Source of the DNA: Manis javanica | Lineage: Eukaryota; Chordata; Mammalia; Pholidota; Manidae | Direction: 5' to 3' | Assembly: GCF_040802235.1 (NCBI RefSeq) | Contig: NC_133166.1 | Coordinates: forward strand, 1,364,001-1,428,000 | Length of the DNA stretch: 64,000 bases | Shown: piece after piece, positions 12,796-26,500 of the stretch | How positions within the stretch are numbered: the stretch's first letter is position 1 | Layout: each line of letters starts with the position of its first letter | The notes under the pieces: generated by a model | The model's database searches: none | Seen by the model: only the letters and a program-made list of their open reading frames with translations | What the model was told of the DNA's origin: nothing | Made by a program: the position numbers and the translations under genes

Positions 12796-13859
12796 CTGTA
12801 CATACATACATAGATAGTCATACAGATGATGTAATTACTCTATCATCTCAAAAATCTGTAAGCTAGATTTCAGGAACACTAACCCCAACAAAAAGAAACA
12901 ATGGATTAAAGCAACAGGCACTTGACTATGATATCAGATAGCACATCTTGGTCCCATATAATCTCTATGCATCACATTGCAGGTGCAGACACTTTATTTA
13001 CGTGGATCACAAGAAATGTCTATGGCAAATGTGTGTCACAGTGACATATCACCAACAATCCAAAAAAGTCCATCTTAGAGCCCAGGAAATGACGCATGAC
13101 TCAGGGATGAGCTTGCCCAGTGCTCCCTTTGGTCCTCTTCTGCACCAAAGCCAGCTGTCCTGCAAAAAAGGTACAGCTTCCTCATGTCAAAGGGCAGCCT
13201 GCAGCCTTAGCCCAGTCCTGTAATGGGTCAAGCCCTGTTGGAATCCGGTGAAGCTACTCAGACTTTGTATTCAAGGAGTCAGCAGGCAATTCAGTCACCA
13301 AGATGCGAAAATATTGTCTTGACCATTTATCTTTAAGTCAAGCTGACCAATTCACCTACTAGACAGCAAAAAAATTTTTTTAATTTTAACTTCACTTTAA
13401 TGGAAATTGTCCTCATCTGTTCTTTGCCCCTTCTTACACTTAACTTCTTCTATACACATGTACTTCATAAGCCACGTACTATGTCCCAGTACTGTGATAG
13501 AGAGGCAGGCTCTCCAACTCCTCCTGTGACTGGTACTCTGGGTAGCACCTAGTTTTAACTCCCCCCACCATCCTCTTATTCTTCTCTGCTTGTTGAGAGA
13601 TTTAACGCTTTATTCTTTAGCGGTTATACTAGCTAATATGGGTATTTAGTTTCACAAGTCTTAAGTTGATCAGTATCATTACTGTCCTCCTGAATATAAC
13701 ATGAAAACAAGTGTTCTAATCACCCTAGCCTACATGCTGTTGTTGTCGAGTATTTAATTCTAGTCACTATTCCCCTCCCAAAATCACATACCACTTTTAG
13801 TTAATGCTCACTTACTTTTCACCAGCATTATTTACCATTATCTTTGTTCAGTGACCCTT
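12796..13859. other. Intergenic, no gene seen
   Basis: No supported gene or clear repeat. Confidence 0.4.
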
Positions 13860-14760
13860 CTGAATATGACTTCATGAGATCATTTTCTCTCTGCCTCAAG
13901 AACATCCTGTAGAATTACCTTTTCTGAGTAGCAAACAGCTTTTGTTTGTTAGCCCCATTTCTTAAAAAAGTGTCCCTCGGTGTCAATTTCCATAAGATGT
14001 TTTGTTCTTAAGAGGATAAAGGGTAAGAACTCGAGTTTTCTGGCCTTTATTGCCTATGCTGGGAAGTCATCCATCTGGGTTGTTTGTATTTTCTCTCTAG
14101 CTGCTCAAAATCTTAATTTTTCTGAATTTTACTTCGATGTCTCTAGATAGTTGTTTTCTATCTTGCTTGGAATTCATTAGGATTCCTAATTCTGATGTTT
14201 ATTGCCTTCCACCAAATCTGAAAATTTATCTGCTAGTCTCTCTTTAGATATTGCCTCTTTCTTTTACCTCCTCTAGGAGGCTCTACATAATGTACATCAG
14301 TTCTCATTCTCATGTCCTCTACTGTACATATCTCAACTTCTTTGCTGTTTTCCATTCTTCCTTCTTTGGACTGCACTCTGGACAATTTATTGAGAACTAC
14401 CTTCCAATTTACTAGTACCCCTTCAATTTCTCTACTTTAAGTTTTCACTTCAAATCTGTTATTCTTCCTTTCTAACTCAAATAGGCTCCCCACAACCTCC
14501 AAATCTGCTGGGTTGCTGCCATCTCTTACTTCCAAACTTGTTTTAGTTCATTAATCAAAATGTTATTTCATTAGTCTGTGTGACAAGGCCAACATCTTCA
14601 GTATTTAAGGATCAGCTTGCTTCTGTGTCTTTTTGTCCCTTTTGTCACTCAGATTCCTCATTTCTTTGTCTATCTTACAATTTTTGAGTGGGGCTGCTCA
14701 TTTGCCTTGGGAGTTTACCTGTGGGAATGGAGGCATTAGAGGGGCTGCATTTTCTTCTAG
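13860..14760. repeat. Diverged LINE-derived AT-rich sequence
   Basis: The plus strand resembles antisense old L1 (TGTTTTCCATTCTTCCTTCT near 14346, with CTGCACTCTGGACAATTTAT after it). Family assignment uncertain. Confidence 0.4.
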
Positions 14761-17700
14761 AAACCACCTGGAGGCACGACCAATTACCACTTTCAAATTG
14801 CCCGGTTAAGATTACTTTGGACCACACAGGTAGTGTTAATTTGGACTGAGAATCCAGAGGGCCTTGTGGTTATGAATTCTCAGGGAAGGTACTGTACATA
14901 TTTTTCCTTCCAACTAGCACCAAGGTTGAGACAAATTAAGTTCCTTGCTGCCTTCTTCTATAATTTTTGTTCACCTTCACACAGAAGGTATCCCAGCTTT
15001 ACTTAGTCACCTGCTGGATTCCTCACGTCGTTTCCCACATCCTGTACACTTTATAAAGTGGATGAGTAAAGTCTGCCAAGTTTGACAAAAACTAGGAAAA
15101 AGCAGTGTTAGTAGTTGCTTATTTCCTAGCATTGCGATTCTCATTTCATTTAGATGATCTGTAGATTCCTTACTTTCATGCTTGTTCAGCAATGTATTTA
15201 GAAGTATTTTTTAGCAGATATATTTTACCCAGCGTCTTGTATCTGCCGGAAGGACTTTTCAGATTACCTAACCCACCAAAATGCCAACAACAGAAGCCTG
15301 AATTAGTTGTGACTATACACACTACACTTCTACTCTTGATTCCGACAACAAAATGGGTTATAAGAAGTCTGAAGTTTGCAGAAGACCAGCACTAACTTCA
15401 CCTTAAAGGTGGAAGAAAACCAGCTTGAGATGAGGACAAGAGCAGATTAATTAGTGCCTGGAACAACCATATTTTTTCTTCTGCTCAAGGCACAAATGCC
15501 TTACAGCATTCAGACTATTTGTACGGCTAGAGATAGCTGGGGAAAAACAGCAGACAGTAATTCCTCCATATTCTCAACGAAGTTAAAGAACCTGTCCTTT
15601 CCAACAGTAAAAGCTGTGCACAGAGAAGAGTGTAGCACTTTTTCCTTGGCTAAAAATCTAAAAAGCTAGTTGCCACGTGCTTACACTAATGCTTATGGCT
15701 CCTACAGTTACACTACAAACAAGGCGTGAAGCTCTTGACTCAATCCATTTGCAGAGAGCTGGCTCTGGTCGTTTCACACTACATAAAAAGGAGAAAACCC
15801 AAGTTCAGGATATCATTACGCAGACATGCCAAAATGATTATTTGCCTTGAAACTTTCCCTACTTCACTTCCCTCCATCCGCTTTCTCTCCATCCGCATCT
15901 GCCCCTAAATTCTGGGTGGATCAGCTTCAGAACTAATGCTTTAAGTGATGCAAACAGGAAAGTCAACAGGTGTTCAGGTTATATGAAATAAGAAATTAGC
16001 CCCTACTATCTTGTCTTACTTTTTTTGTGCTTTCTGGAGGTAGGATGTCTCTCAAGAGTGATTAAATTTTCAGACACACCTCCTTGGCTTTGGCAAGCGA
16101 GGCTACTTGCTGTCCAGTTCACTTACCCTTTGTAGCCAGAAATGATACATTAGTCAAAGTCAGCAACTCCAGGGGATTCTTCATGCCCTAGAGGGCCCCA
16201 TATCAAGGGCTAGCTTCATCTCTCAGCAACCTGGACATTACCTACATATGATTTGCAAGGTAAGTTCCTACCCAAGGTGCTACAGCTTATCACTATTATC
16301 TCAAACTCTACAGAAATTCATTCGAGATAAACATTCTCTTCTATGAATTCCCCCTTACTGTAGTTATTACCACACCTATCATAAAACTAGTATTACTGCC
16401 AGTGGAGCTAGAGCCAGTCATCCCAGATTCTAGCTTGAGGCTGGAGCCCTAAGTCACTACATCAGTACCTCAAGTTGCAATTAACTGACCACAGAAATCA
16501 GGAAAACACAGGTGGCTTATCAAGATTTCAGATTCAGGGGGTTCCATCTATTGAATCAGTTTTTGGAAGTAGAACATGGAAATCTACGTATTTTAACAAG
16601 CTTCCCAGGCAACTGTTGTGTACTTACTCAGATCCGTAAGGCTAGGTTTAGTTGGTCTACAACTCCATGAAAATATTAAGACAAACCTTTACTATCTTAT
16701 ACTTCAGAGGTGAAGAGAAGACAAAATGAGAAATGATCATCTAGAAAGACTGGTCTTTAGCTCTTCCTGGGTGAGAAGTTACCAGTTTATAACAAAGTTT
16801 ATTAGTTCAGCAAGAAGGAACAAATGGCAAGTAAGATTTAGCTTTGCACTGTCAGAAAATGTCACAGCAAGACTCATTACAGCTACTTACTTCACACACG
16901 TTCACAAAAAAAGTCTCAACTGAGGCAGAAGCGTGGTTGAGCAGATCTATTGCCACTTACAGGAATACTAGGGCTCAAAAGGATCAGGGAACACATGGCA
17001 AATCTTGACGAAATCGCAGGATTCCTGTTTGTATTAGTAAGAGATACCAAGAGGCTTTCAATAAGCATCAAGACTTAAGATATATAAGGGGCTTAACAGA
17101 TCATTCTGTTTAACACCTTAATTTAGGTAAGGGCAGAGAAATGTTTTTAAAAGACCACAGATCTTAGCTACATAAGATTCTCATGGATTGCATGCAACCT
17201 ATAAGAAAGTGTCCATTTCACTCTCTAGTCTAAACCTAACATCCACAGCAATGCCTACCTTGTGGAAGATGCTCAGTAAATATTTATTGAATGAGATAAA
17301 ATGGACCAATCCAGGGAGAGTAGAGTACGGTTCGTATATAGCTCACTGCCAGCAGGTAATAAAGAATCTAACAGAAATAATGGCTATTCACGAGTAGCCA
17401 GGTTTTCTACAGAAAAACACATCTCAAGTGGGTCTACCAAACCTCTTTGGAAAGCAAACTCTAATAGTATTTAGGCTCTGTGCTTCAACCATCTAGTCTA
17501 AAACTACATCTGTCGGACACAAATCAAGCTTTTAAAAAAGTTATCAGCTACAATGCTTAGTTCCTGGTCTCACTAGTCCAAGAAAATTTTCATACCCAAG
17601 ACCTAGTTCAACAAAATTGAAACAGGACCATCATCAGAAGCAGCTATATTATTTTTAATCCAAAAATTGGGCATACAGACAGCATTTTACATAAGTTCTC

Positions 17701-18389
17701 AATATTACAGTAACAGGAAATAGGGGCCCCAGAAACAAATCTCTTCCCATCAGTCTTAATACTGGCCTCTGCAGTAAAGACAATCCCAGGTAATCCAAGA
17801 AGTATCTGCTACTTACCCATATATAATCTGATAGGACACAAGGAAACTACAAGGCCTGTCCCTGTCCTCTCACCAAAGGATTGCAGATGGTCTGACAAGC
17901 CACATCGTGGCCCAGTGTTTGGTACTTATATACATGAGCCTTTTAATTCCCTATTTTCCTTATTAGGAGAGCAGTTAAGAGTTGGCAGCTTCTAATCTTC
18001 TACCTATGTTACATTCAAGGCAGCCACGTATTGCAATGGGCTCTATTCCACACTAGTTTTGTCAAATGTTGCCACAAAATGCCACTGACTATGAAAGCCA
18101 TTATTTATACTTGGGTTTCCAATCTCTAAGCTGGCAATAAGCTACTTAGCTCACTGTGCTCTACTTAGCCACATTTAACTTTTAGAATCTTCAGAAGAAA
18201 ACTGTTTCATCTATAACTAAAAAGAATGTTGCTTGATAGAGCTGGGATTGAGATCAAATGAATCCACCCCATATAACAACCTCCTTCTGGTTGCTCTGGG
18301 GAGAAAAAGGATACTGATATATAAGGAGTTTAACCAAGATGAAGAGGAGGGGAGAGAGTGAGTTTAAAGTGAAGAAATGACACAGACCC
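14761..18389. other. Intergenic just past the CTNND1 poly(A) site
   Basis: Includes a short L2 3' end at about 17210-17300 (AGTAAATATTTATTGAATGA) and a MER5-like fragment at 16500-16625. No gene seen. Confidence 0.45.
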
Positions 18390-18411
18390 CCCACATACAC
18401 ACTTTAAAAAC

Positions 18412-18417
18412 TTTATT
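18412..18417 (-). promoter_or_regulatory. CTNND1: CTNND1 poly(A) signal AATAAA
   Basis: On the minus strand AATAAAG is followed within 30 nt by a GT-rich stretch (GTGTGTATGTGGGGGG), a typical downstream element. An upstream ATTAAA at about 18803-18798 could serve as a weaker alternative. Confidence 0.8.
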
Positions 18418-18898
18418 TATATAAAAAACTCATTTGTTTTTAAAAGCATTAACAAGAGAGAAAGAAAAACAGAAAAGGTATGGAACATAAGACATGCCCC
18501 TTAGTAGTGTTCGGTGGGAAGGTGGGATTTTTGGTTCTCTGGAATTGAATGTTTAGTGTTTTTATAAACAAAAAAGGAAAAAAAAAACAGTTAACGGTCC
18601 CACAAAGCCCATGGCTGTTCTATTACCCACAACCCACCAAGAAAAAGAGCACCAGGAAAAGAGCAGAAGTGGACAAGAGAAACCAGGAGTGGTGCCCCAT
18701 CCACAAGGGGGCGATTTCCCCTGTGCCGTATGCTCTTGAGTCACAGAGAGGAAAGGCTCCTTTTTGCCAGACAGTGGAAACAGGGTAAACAAGGGATTTT
18801 AATGCATAGAGGAAGGGAGGTGGTGGGCTGTGCACTTTTCTCCTACCCCATAGCCTCAATAGATAAGGGAAGGGAGAAGACAGGAGAAGGATAAAGAT

Positions 18899-18906
18899 TT
18901 CCAGTT
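18899..18906 (-). promoter_or_regulatory. Predicted miR-145-5p 8-mer site
   Basis: The minus strand reads AACTGGAA, complementary to miR-145-5p nucleotides 2-8 with A opposite position 1. CTNND1 has been reported as a miR-145 target, as I recall. An 8-mer can occur by chance, so this is a prediction. Confidence 0.45.
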
Positions 18907-20513
18907 GCATTAAACAGAGCTTTTAGATTAAGGGGAGGAGTAAATGGCAAATAAGGAAAAGGGTTAAGGAAAAAAATCAACCAGCATAGCAGCTGATCCC
19001 TGTAGCCCAATCTGCTAATATATACTAAACTGAGAGGAGGGAGCACTGGGTATGGGGGGTAGGGGGCATGGAGGAGATGGATACAACCTCCCTACATCCC
19101 CCTCAGAGATGATGGTAAATTCTGGGCAATGAAAGAGTAAGTGTCATAGCACCCACTCCTCCATAAACTGAGGCTCATCAGAACAGGATTTTCGCAAAAT
19201 CCTGACCATATACTACTGAGCAAAAGCTTGCTATGACGGAAATTAGTGGCTATAACAATTCCCAATGGGGAATCTGAGGCTCTCCAGGTTACCTCTCTTC
19301 TTTCTGCTATTTACGGCCAAGAGTGGGTAAGAAAGCAACAAAATATAATTTGCAAAATCATGAGAAATGAGACAGAGCGAAGAAAGGCACATGGCAGGGA
19401 AGGAGGAGATGCAGCCCAGGCCAAAGGCACAAAGAAGAGGCAAAGCCAGGGGCAATCCCCACCTTTTAAGGGTAAAGGGGGCAGGAGTATGTACATCAAG
19501 TCCTTTAGTCAGCCAACCCATCCAGGGAGGAAGCAGGGGAGGAAACAGGGCTGTATGGGGAGGAAAAGGAGAAATAAGGGCAGGGGGGTCAGCTTTGAAG
19601 CTTCCTGCCAGTTTCAGACTAACTGATTCATGCGCATCCCTACTAGCTCCTCCTAGAGGTTCTTCTCTTCCTCAGATGTCTTTCTGCTCCTTCTTACCCA
19701 AAAAGTCTTCTTTAACACTTTCTCCTCTTTCTACAGCCTCTTGGAAATGGCCAGGCCAAGCCAGCAGACACCACCACAGGATGGGAGAAGAGGGTCAGGG
19801 ACAGTCTCAGGAAGGGGCAGCGTAGCAGCCCAGGGTTGGCATGAGGCTGGCGAAGAGATGGAGTTTGTTGGTCTTTGATGGTCCCTGCCCTGGAGATGAG
19901 GACACCAAGTTTCTTAATCTTAGTTCTAGGAGACCTTCACTTAATCATGGGCCCTGGCCGGGTAGAATGTGCCACTGATGCCCACCTTTTTTGCTTTAAA
20001 AATAGTCATTAGGAATATGGGAAGAGCTCACACTTCCCATTCCCCCCAGAAATTAACAAGTCCCTTCCCCCACCAGGAAAAAAAAAATCTTGATTAAGAA
20101 TCATCAGTTTATCAGATTGCTGGACATCACTTACACAGTATGTAAGTTCCAATTCTTCCCACAGCTTCCAGTAGAAAGTCCCTCTCTCCCTCCCTCACAC
20201 AAGGCCAAGAGTTCCACGGAGAGCTGGCAAAAAGCTAATTCGCAGCAGTTTCTCAAGATATGCATATAACTGAGTCAGGCTTCTTGGGAGCAGTTGGAAG
20301 GGATTTGGAGTGGGGAGGAGGGACAATTAAGCTTCACTGGAAGAAGTTAGGAGTTGATGAACAGAAGGCAGCCACTTAGGGCTCTAAGGTGAGGAGGCAG
20401 CCTGGCAGTTGGCACAATAGTCCAGCGAAGAATGGGAAAAATCATCAGTCCATTTCACCACCAAAAATAAAAGTACATATATTATAAGCCCCGATGTAGC
20501 CGAGACAGTGGTG

Positions 20514-20525
20514 CTAAATCTTCTG
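20514..20525 (-). CDS. CTNND1: CTNND1 exon 21, coding part (QKI, stop)
   Basis: CAG AAG ATT TAG follows a pyrimidine-rich tract ending CTACAG. The stop TAG is at 20516-20514. The acceptor is again CAGCAG, so use of the second AG would drop Gln965. The exon continues into the 3' UTR. Confidence 0.94.
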   Translation of the reverse strand, partial: QKI

Positions 20526-23500
20526 CTGTAGGGAAAAAAGAGAAAGAGATGTTAGTAGTGCTGGGAGAAGACCAAAAAAGTGGCTGAGCAAATCTGCAGG
20601 GAAGGAAAGAGCACGTAATGGAGAATCAGATCACAAGCAGCATGTCCCAGCCTCTCAGGAAGTAATAATCACAGAAGCAGCATCCCCAAGCCCCACATGG
20701 CTGAGACTAGTGTCTCTGCTCTAATCAGATCAGCTCGATTGGCAAACGGCTGGCACAGAGGGGCCTCCTTCCTCAAGGACGATCTTGGGGGTGACGGGGA
20801 CATACCATGGGGGGTAAAGACCTTTGGTGCCCCTCATCATCCAAAACCAACACATCCAACTCTTCCTCCAGAGATTCCTGCCCCACGTCCTGCTGTGAAC
20901 ACATGCAAGTCGTTAGTATGAGAATAAGGAAATAGTGAGTTATGTGCCAGATCTAGGGACAATCCCCAAATCCATAAACTTAAAATAGGAAAATAGTAAA
21001 AGAAGGGCAAGATATTCAAGGGAAAGGCAGGGACAAAAAGAAGTCATGTATGAGAGTAGATGAGCTATTATTAGTCAAATAAGTAACATGTTTACAGTCT
21101 TCCTTCCCTCACCATGTCAACTATCACAGAATAATGGCCCAAGAAATGCCAACATAAGTCAAAACTTCCATTTTTCCTGAAAACCCCTACCAGAAAAGGA
21201 TACCATCTTTCACTAAGTACTTTTATTCCTATTTCACAAAACAGGTAGGCTTCAAAACAGATCTAGCGTTAGAACAGCAACAGTATATAAGAGAATTTAC
21301 CATCAGGGGTGTTCCCTTCAGTGGCTCCATATCGCCTAGATCCCCAGATCGATCCAGTGTTCTACTGTGGTCCCCTCTCTCATTCAGTGTGGAATAGTTG
21401 TTATCTAGTGAAGACAGGACACAGAACCATGATATTTCCCTCTAGTGTATAATATTAAGCCGATCAATGTGAATTAAGCACCTTTGTTAGGAAAGCTGAA
21501 CTTTGCCAAATGCTCCAGAAAGGGATTTTGGTCTGGTGGTCTTTGACTTAAAAAAAAAAAAAAAAATACCTGAACCTAACTGGGAAGACAATATAAATGA
21601 AATAATATGCCATATACTAACAAAGCTAAACTGAAGAGTTCTGTCTATAAGAGAAGAGAATGAGGATGCTGCAACAGTTAGGACGGAGACAGCACTTCAG
21701 TTAAACCTTTTGGAATGAAGGGAATTTAGAAACACAAATGGAAAGGACATTCCAATTAAGAGGTATTACATGAGCAAAATTTGGGGAGTACAGTGTGAAG
21801 AAATTAGACCAGGTAGTCTGAAACAGAGTACATCAGAAGAAGACAGAGAGGGAGTCTGGTGTCAAACTGAAAAGACTGCAACAGTGTAGGGATACAAACT
21901 TGATTCTGTAGTAATGGGGGAGGCATCTGAAGATTTTTTAAAACATTTCAGCATGTGGAAATGTCAAAGTAGATGGACCAGGTTTTACTAAATTTCCTAA
22001 CATTCTTCCAACTGGAAATGTCCAGCCAATGCCCTTCCAGGTTGGTCAGTGGTGAGGGTGGTAGAAAATACTGCAGAGCCAGGCAGAGCCAGGCCATTCT
22101 CCTCTTCCCAGTGACATACTACTCTATAACTCTGGGCAGGAATTAATCACCTACCTAATGATTTTGTGTTTGATCCCATACTGCTCATCTGAATTTCTTC
22201 CCGATCAGGTTTCTTATCTATATGGAACCAAAAAGTTACCCAAGTCAAAAAGCAACTCTTCAAACTCTATTATTTATCATAAAAACTGCTTTCTAGTTTG
22301 TCCTCCCTCCCTCCCCTCAGATCTTTACCGAGCACCCAACTATGTACCAGGCACTAGACAAAAACATCAAGGGACTTAAAGAGATCCCTTTTCAACAGAC
22401 TCTTAATTTAAGAAACAACTCACTCTAAGCCAACAATTTTCAAATTATGTTGTCTCAGGGCCCATTTAAAGTCTTAAAAAATTATGAGGATCCAGAGAGC
22501 TTTCACTGGTGTGGGTTACAGGTACTATCTCTTACTATACTGAGAAATTTTTATTATTTATTTCATGTAAAAGTAACAGCAAACTTTTTCCATGTTAACA
22601 TAAGTAACACTTTTAATTTTAAAAAGCATTGTTTTACGTTTTTGCACCTCTCTTTAAACTTAACAGAAGATAGCTGCAATGGTTAGGAGGGAGACAGCAC
22701 TTCAGTTAAACCTTTGGGTTTATCTGCTTCTGCATTCAATCTGCTGTGATGTTATTTTGGTCTAAAACCATGGAAAAACCCAGCCTCACACAGTTAAGAA
22801 GTTGGAAAAAGGAGGAGAATCTTAATAGTCTTTTCAGATAATTGTGGATATTCTGTTAGTATGCTAATACTCAACAAGTTCTTTCTTTAAAGTTAGCAGC
22901 AATGTGGAATCTGAATTCAACTAATGATCTCTTCATACTCTTTTAAATTAAAATCTATCAGTCTATGTTTTGCACTTTAAATGGATGGATCAATTGCCCA
23001 TGCATGATTTTGAAACATCATGCATTGGTCACTTGGAAAATACTGGTACAGAGAGTTATACAGATCTTCTAAATGTTAACACATTCTAAATGTTATCTAG
23101 TATCCCAAAAATCACATTCATTAATATTACCACTGAGTTCATGAAAAATTCTTTATAGTATCAGAATGATACCAGGCTCACAGAGGCAGATCCAAGTTTT
23201 CTAAAATTATAGTTTTCACCTGAAAATTTGCAGCATATACTGCCTTATTTTTCTTCAAAGTGACAAGTTCACTGCATACATTTTTGAGAAAATGTCAGCC
23301 AAATACCCAAGTTTGAATTATCAGTTTGTCTGTCATTTTTTCCCCCAAGTAAAAATGGTGTTCCATTTAAAAAGTGGCTAGTCTAGCTAGCAACTCAAAC
23401 TACAGCACAAGTGTTTTTCCTCAAGCCAAATATCATGCTTTAGAATGCAGCAGAGTGCTTTATGAGTATTTCCTATTTCATCAGCACAGGATATTAAAAA

Positions 23501-26500
23501 GATGTGCACTCAGAGGTAAAAACAATAGCTCCACCAAGTACACTGTTAAGTGAAACTGGCTCTTTTTTTATGACAAGTACCTGGCTGGCAATGAAGACTA
23601 CAATGACTAGTTAAGTTTGATGTCATAACTCTGTGGTTTATGCTCAGCACCCAGCAACAAGTATCACCACTGCTTTTGTACCATCAGCACAAATGACAAC
23701 AGACCTGGGAACCCTCAGTCCACATTTCAAGAACCCTGATCATGGCAAAATCCAAGTGTCACTAATAAGGGTTACAATATAACACTTAGGCTAGGGCGGA
23801 GGCGACATTTTACAAGAAAAAATGTGATTCATCTTTTGGGGAAAAAATTTGCTCACATGGCAAATTTGGCACAAGTGTTTAAAAGATATAACCTGAAACA
23901 GCAGTGATTTATCTTTGAGCAAAATAAGTGATTTTTTGGTTATTTTTCTAGTTGTCTGTATTTTCTTATTATTCAAAAGTAAGCATTTATTACTTGGCAA
24001 TATGTGGTGATTTAAAAAGAAAAATAATCATTTCACAATATAGACATATATCAAAGATCATTACATTGTACACCTTAAATTTATACTATGTAATATGTCA
24101 ACTGTATCTCAAATAGATAACAGAGAGACCAGGGCTCACTTTCTGGTATTTTAAGTCCACAAAGACAGGGAATCACAACAGGTTAATGCCTGTTTTGTTT
24201 TCTTTTCTAATGCCTAGCATACCAGCTTCCACATTACAATCCTGAGGTGAAGTATTATTAACCTCTGCCAAAAGACTACCTCATTCAGAAATAAATAAAT
24301 ATCCTATTTCTTAAACAGTAAGCCCACTAATGAGTAGCAGAGATGGAATAAAAACAGAGGGGTATGCCCCGTGGATACTGTACCTGATTTCTGGTTCCGA
24401 TCAATGAGAGGGAGGGTGCTGTCATCATATGAATGACTGCTCTGGCTTCGAGAAGCATTGTTTAGATTCACCTGGAGGCAAGTGCCAAATGCAATGTCAC
24501 AGAGTACTGAATTCACTCATATCTTATTCCCTAATGGGCACAAATCTTTAGGTCCCTATTCCCAAATACAGCTCTTACCAAAAGATAACTCAAAGGGTTA
24601 AATAAATACCTACATAGTGAAACAAACTAGGATATTATGGCTTCTATTTGTGTTCCTGAACAGAAGATTACTAAGGTACCAAACACTCATACTATCAGAA
24701 GACAACACAGCCTGAGAAAATGGCAAACTCCTTCAAAGGACTATGGCAGTTTTGGGTAAAAGTCAAAAGGTCCTCCATTACCTCCAGCGTTTACAGTATC
24801 CTATGACACAGAGACACAGAGGAAAACCAGAACTGTTTCAGCAGCAATGAACTGTAGGCACCATTCTTTTATGGGAGGAATAAACCAAATGATTTCTTTA
24901 CTAACACAGACTTGGGTGAAATGTGATAGTGTAATAGAAGAAACCAAAAACAGCAGCATTACCTGAGACCAAGAAAAAAAAAATGGTGAAAGTCTCAGTC
25001 CCAAGAGTTATTCTACCTGAAAGTCTGATTTCTTCCATCCTTCTTTTTCCAGGGGCTTCCGCAGCTCCTTATATCCCCAGATTGTCTGTAATACAAGTGC
25101 TGCTGCTCGAACTTCTTTTTCTGAGCGATTCCTTTTAAGGATAAATTAATACCATTTGGAATTTGGATGTAAGACCAGGGAAGAAGCTGAGAATGTGTAC
25201 TCTCCAACAGAACTTAACATAAGACTATAATGCCAAAACAGCTATATTCCATCCCAAACAGTGACAAAAAAGTTCGATGGAAAGTCTGTTATCAATTTAT
25301 GGGTCAACATTAAGACAGAAAACAGAGCAATAGTTCTTCACATCTTACATGCAAATGAAGGAAAATAACCATACAAAGCAAAGGGGGAAAAAAAATTAAA
25401 AATTAAAAAAAAAAGAAAAGAAAGAAAAGGGGGAAGTCCCTTCCTAGCAACTCCCCTCTCATACTCAAATTCTTCCAGTTGTAATTTTAAGTGTTAAGCT
25501 CACCCTGATTTGTTGATCAACACCAGCTTCTCAATACCCTGTGTCTCTCGAAGCCTCTTGGCAGCCTCCAAGTTCTCAGCAATAACCTCATTGATGGTGT
25601 TCAAAATAGAGACGACAGTGTCCTCAGAGAAATTCTGGGAAGAGCTCTGTTGTCCTCCTGGCAGATTCTTTACCAGGTTAGGAATAGCATGTTTACCTAT
25701 AGCGGTAAGACAGAAGGAACGTGTGTGCAAGGAGAACAAGCTGAGTCAGACTACGGGGAGCTGACGCTGTGTTTAACTGCACTAATCGTATTAACACTGG
25801 GTACTAGCCCTATGAATGAGTATCATTCTCCTTCAGGATTACCATATCAAAAGAGCAAAGGACCTGGTATAGTCATGAACTTACCATCCTTCCTATTCCT
25901 TTGTTTATTCTTTCCTTCCTCAACCACACTGAAACAATGTGAATACGTTTTATCGAATATGCTACACAGTCCTTTCAGATATTCTAATGAAAATGGCATA
26001 TTCAATATTTTAATAGCTCAGTAGAATAGAGTCATTAGGAGTTTTTAAAAAACAAAAACCTGGGCTCTGTTACTCATGAGCTATCTTATCTCTGGGCAAA
26101 CTACTTAACTTCCTTGACCCTCAGTTTCCTTATTCTATTTTAAAAAAATGGACCTTTGTAAAATGATGACAATTTAATGAGAACATATAGAAGCGTTTAA
26201 CAATGCCTACTAACGAAGTTCTTAATAAATAATGGCTATAATTCTACTTTGAAGAGTCATCACTTCTTGTTTTCCTAAGGGCCATTAAACAATTACCCTT
26301 GCTAACCTTCAGATTCACAAACATTTAGGTCTAGCATGCTTCCTCTTAGTCATTTCAGTAAATAAATAATTTAGCACCTGTACTACATGCAGAGGTAATC
26401 GCTAACATCCAACTCCTTACCAATTAATTCCTTGTTGCGAGCATCCACGGCCAGATTTCTCAGTGCTCCAGATGCAGCTTTCACTACCCGCTCATGTTCA

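Larger units (their letters stand above)
18390..20513 (-). other. CTNND1: CTNND1 3' UTR
   Basis: About 2.1 kb of the last exon after the stop codon, ending 20-25 nt past the poly(A) signal at 18417-18412. It is not interrupted by recognisable repeats. It holds a predicted miR-145 8-mer site and a CTCF-like motif. Open frames of 126 and 152 codons on the plus strand here are antisense and have no supporting features. The exact cleavage position is inferred. Confidence 0.8.

Noticed and set aside
1-18389. Search for a neighbouring gene, such as an olfactory receptor, downstream of CTNND1
   Set aside because: No long frame with receptor-like motifs on either strand; the region is repeats and unique non-coding sequence.
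19246-19825. Plus-strand open frames of 126 and 152 codons
   Set aside because: They lie antisense to the CTNND1 3' UTR, overlap each other in different frames, and show no domain, signal or splice support.
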